Source of the DNA: Deltaproteobacteria bacterium RIFCSPLOWO2_02_FULL_57_26
GTDB lineage: Bacteria > Desulfobacterota > Binatia > UBA9968
Direction: 5' to 3'
Length of the DNA: 6,110 nucleotides
NCBI GenBank assembly: GCA_001798455.1
Contig: MGSI01000070.1
Coordinates: 1 to 6,110 of the forward strand
Every line of letters starts with the position of its first letter. The first letter of the stretch is position 1. The notes below the pieces were generated by a model. It was not told where the DNA came from, made no database searches, and saw only the letters and a program-made list of their open reading frames with translations. Shown one piece after another: positions 5,759-6,110 of this stretch. The position numbers and the translations under genes are program-made.

Positions 5759-5773
5759 GGCCTTTTAAGGCTC
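5746..5773 (+). terminator. Weak terminator-like hairpins after the isomerase-like gene
   Basis: Two overlapping short stems are possible. GCCC (5746-5749) can pair with GGGC (5758-5761), followed by CTTTT. GGGCCT (5758-5763) can pair with AGGCTC (5768-5773, one G-U pair) around a TTTA loop. The first stem is short and lies partly in the coding end. The convergent position makes termination sensible here, but neither hairpin is strong. Confidence 0.3.
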
Positions 5774-5857
5774 CAGCGAGGTTTTATCCGGCTTCGACTC
5801 GGGATTTCCGAGGAAAGCGCGCAGAATTGGCCGCTGAGGCAGGGAATCGGATACGCT

Positions 5858-6110
5858 TTACCGGCGTTGGTTTTTTTCCTGTATCGCCTTCAGGACTCTT
5901 TCCGCGGTGAGAGGGAGATCGAAGATGCTCACCCCGACGGCGTCGCGGACCGCATTGGCAACTGCGGCGGGCACGGGGATGATGGATGGTTCTCCGATCC
6001 CCTTTGCGCCGAACGGCCCGTCCTCGGCCGCATGCTCCACCAGATACACCTCAACTCTCGGCGCATCGAGCGAACTAAATATCTTGTAGTCCAGGAAACT
6101 GGGGTTGAGC
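5858..6110 (-). CDS. Xanthine dehydrogenase family molybdopterin-binding subunit, C-terminal end (partial)
   Basis: Only the last 83 residues and the TAA stop are in the window; the gene runs off the right edge at its 5' side. Reading in frame from the edge gives L-N-P-S-F-L-D-Y-K, then D-G-P-F-G-A-K-G-I-G-E-P, then P-V-P-A-A-V-A-N-A-V and D-L-P-L-T-A-E-R-V-L. These are the hallmark C-terminal motifs of the molybdenum hydroxylase large subunit (xanthine dehydrogenase, aldehyde oxidase, CO dehydrogenase CoxL relatives). The Glu of G-I-G-E-P is the conserved active-site base. Members hydroxylate N-heterocycles, aldehydes or purines using water and a Mo-cytosine or Mo-pyranopterin dinucleotide cofactor. 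They usually work with a FAD subunit and a 2Fe-2S subunit, neither of which is visible here. No in-window start should be assigned: a GTG at 6049 is internal. The substrate cannot be judged from this end. Confidence 0.92.
   Translation of the reverse strand, partial: LNPSFLDYKIFSSLDAPRVEVYLVEHAAEDGPFGAKGIGEPSIIPVPAAVANAVRDAVGVSIFDLPLTAERVLKAIQEKNQRR

Noticed and set aside
5798..5812. Inverted repeat CTCGG/CCGAG in the convergent gap near the right edge.
   Set aside because: It has a five-base stem without a T-run on either side, too weak to call a terminator.
5870..5876. A-AAA-AAC slippery heptamer in frame near the end of the Mo-hydroxylase gene (minus strand).
   Set aside because: It lies five codons before the normal stop at the family's usual C terminus. 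There is no visible stimulatory structure, and the A-AAA-AAC form is a weak slippery site in bacteria.

Overview
The window is a piece of a G+C-moderate to G+C-rich bacterial chromosome. It carries five complete small-molecule catabolism or redox genes, one ferredoxin, one type IV pilin-like gene and the 3' end of a molybdenum hydroxylase gene. Shine-Dalgarno sites are strong and a TTG start is used. The pilin has a Gram-negative-style GG|FTLIEL processing site. This gene mix (FAD amine oxidase, GHV(S/T)AR-type class II aldolase, M24 hydrolase, maleate isomerase-like protein, xanthine dehydrogenase family subunit) is familiar from soil, sediment or subsurface proteobacteria-like lineages. I cannot name the taxon from the sequence alone. 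There are no rRNA, tRNA, CRISPR or recognisable insertion-sequence features.

Layout. Positions 13-1740 (+ strand) form a tight three-gene run: a single-cluster ferredoxin, a DauA-like FAD-dependent oxidoreductase 13 bases later, and a prepilin whose ATG overlaps the oxidoreductase stop by 4 bases. A 62-base convergent gap follows. An SDR oxidoreductase (1803-2534, - strand) comes next, separated by an unexplained 219-base gap from a two-gene - strand operon. That operon holds an M24-fold protein (3449-4708) followed by a class II aldolase with a TTG start (2754-3431). A 285-base divergent intergenic region (4709-4993) contains a perfect 10+10 inverted repeat. It separates the operon from a maleate isomerase/arylmalonate decarboxylase-like gene (4994-5758, + strand). 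After a 99-base convergent gap, the C-terminal 83 residues of a xanthine dehydrogenase family large subunit run off the right edge (5858-6110, - strand).

How the genes may work together. The M24, aldolase and isomerase-like genes share one divergent control region, so they are the best candidates for a common pathway. A molybdenum hydroxylase, an NAD(P) dehydrogenase (SDR) and an FAD/ferredoxin pair lie close by. This would suit oxidative breakdown of a nitrogen-containing or carboxylated ring compound, but the substrate cannot be read from the sequence. The most notable point is that the M24 protein has lost most of the canonical metal ligands. The isomerase-like protein has neither of the two catalytic cysteines usual in its superfamily. 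The two divergently transcribed neighbours therefore both look like repurposed enzyme folds whose chemistry, if any, is not that of the family name.
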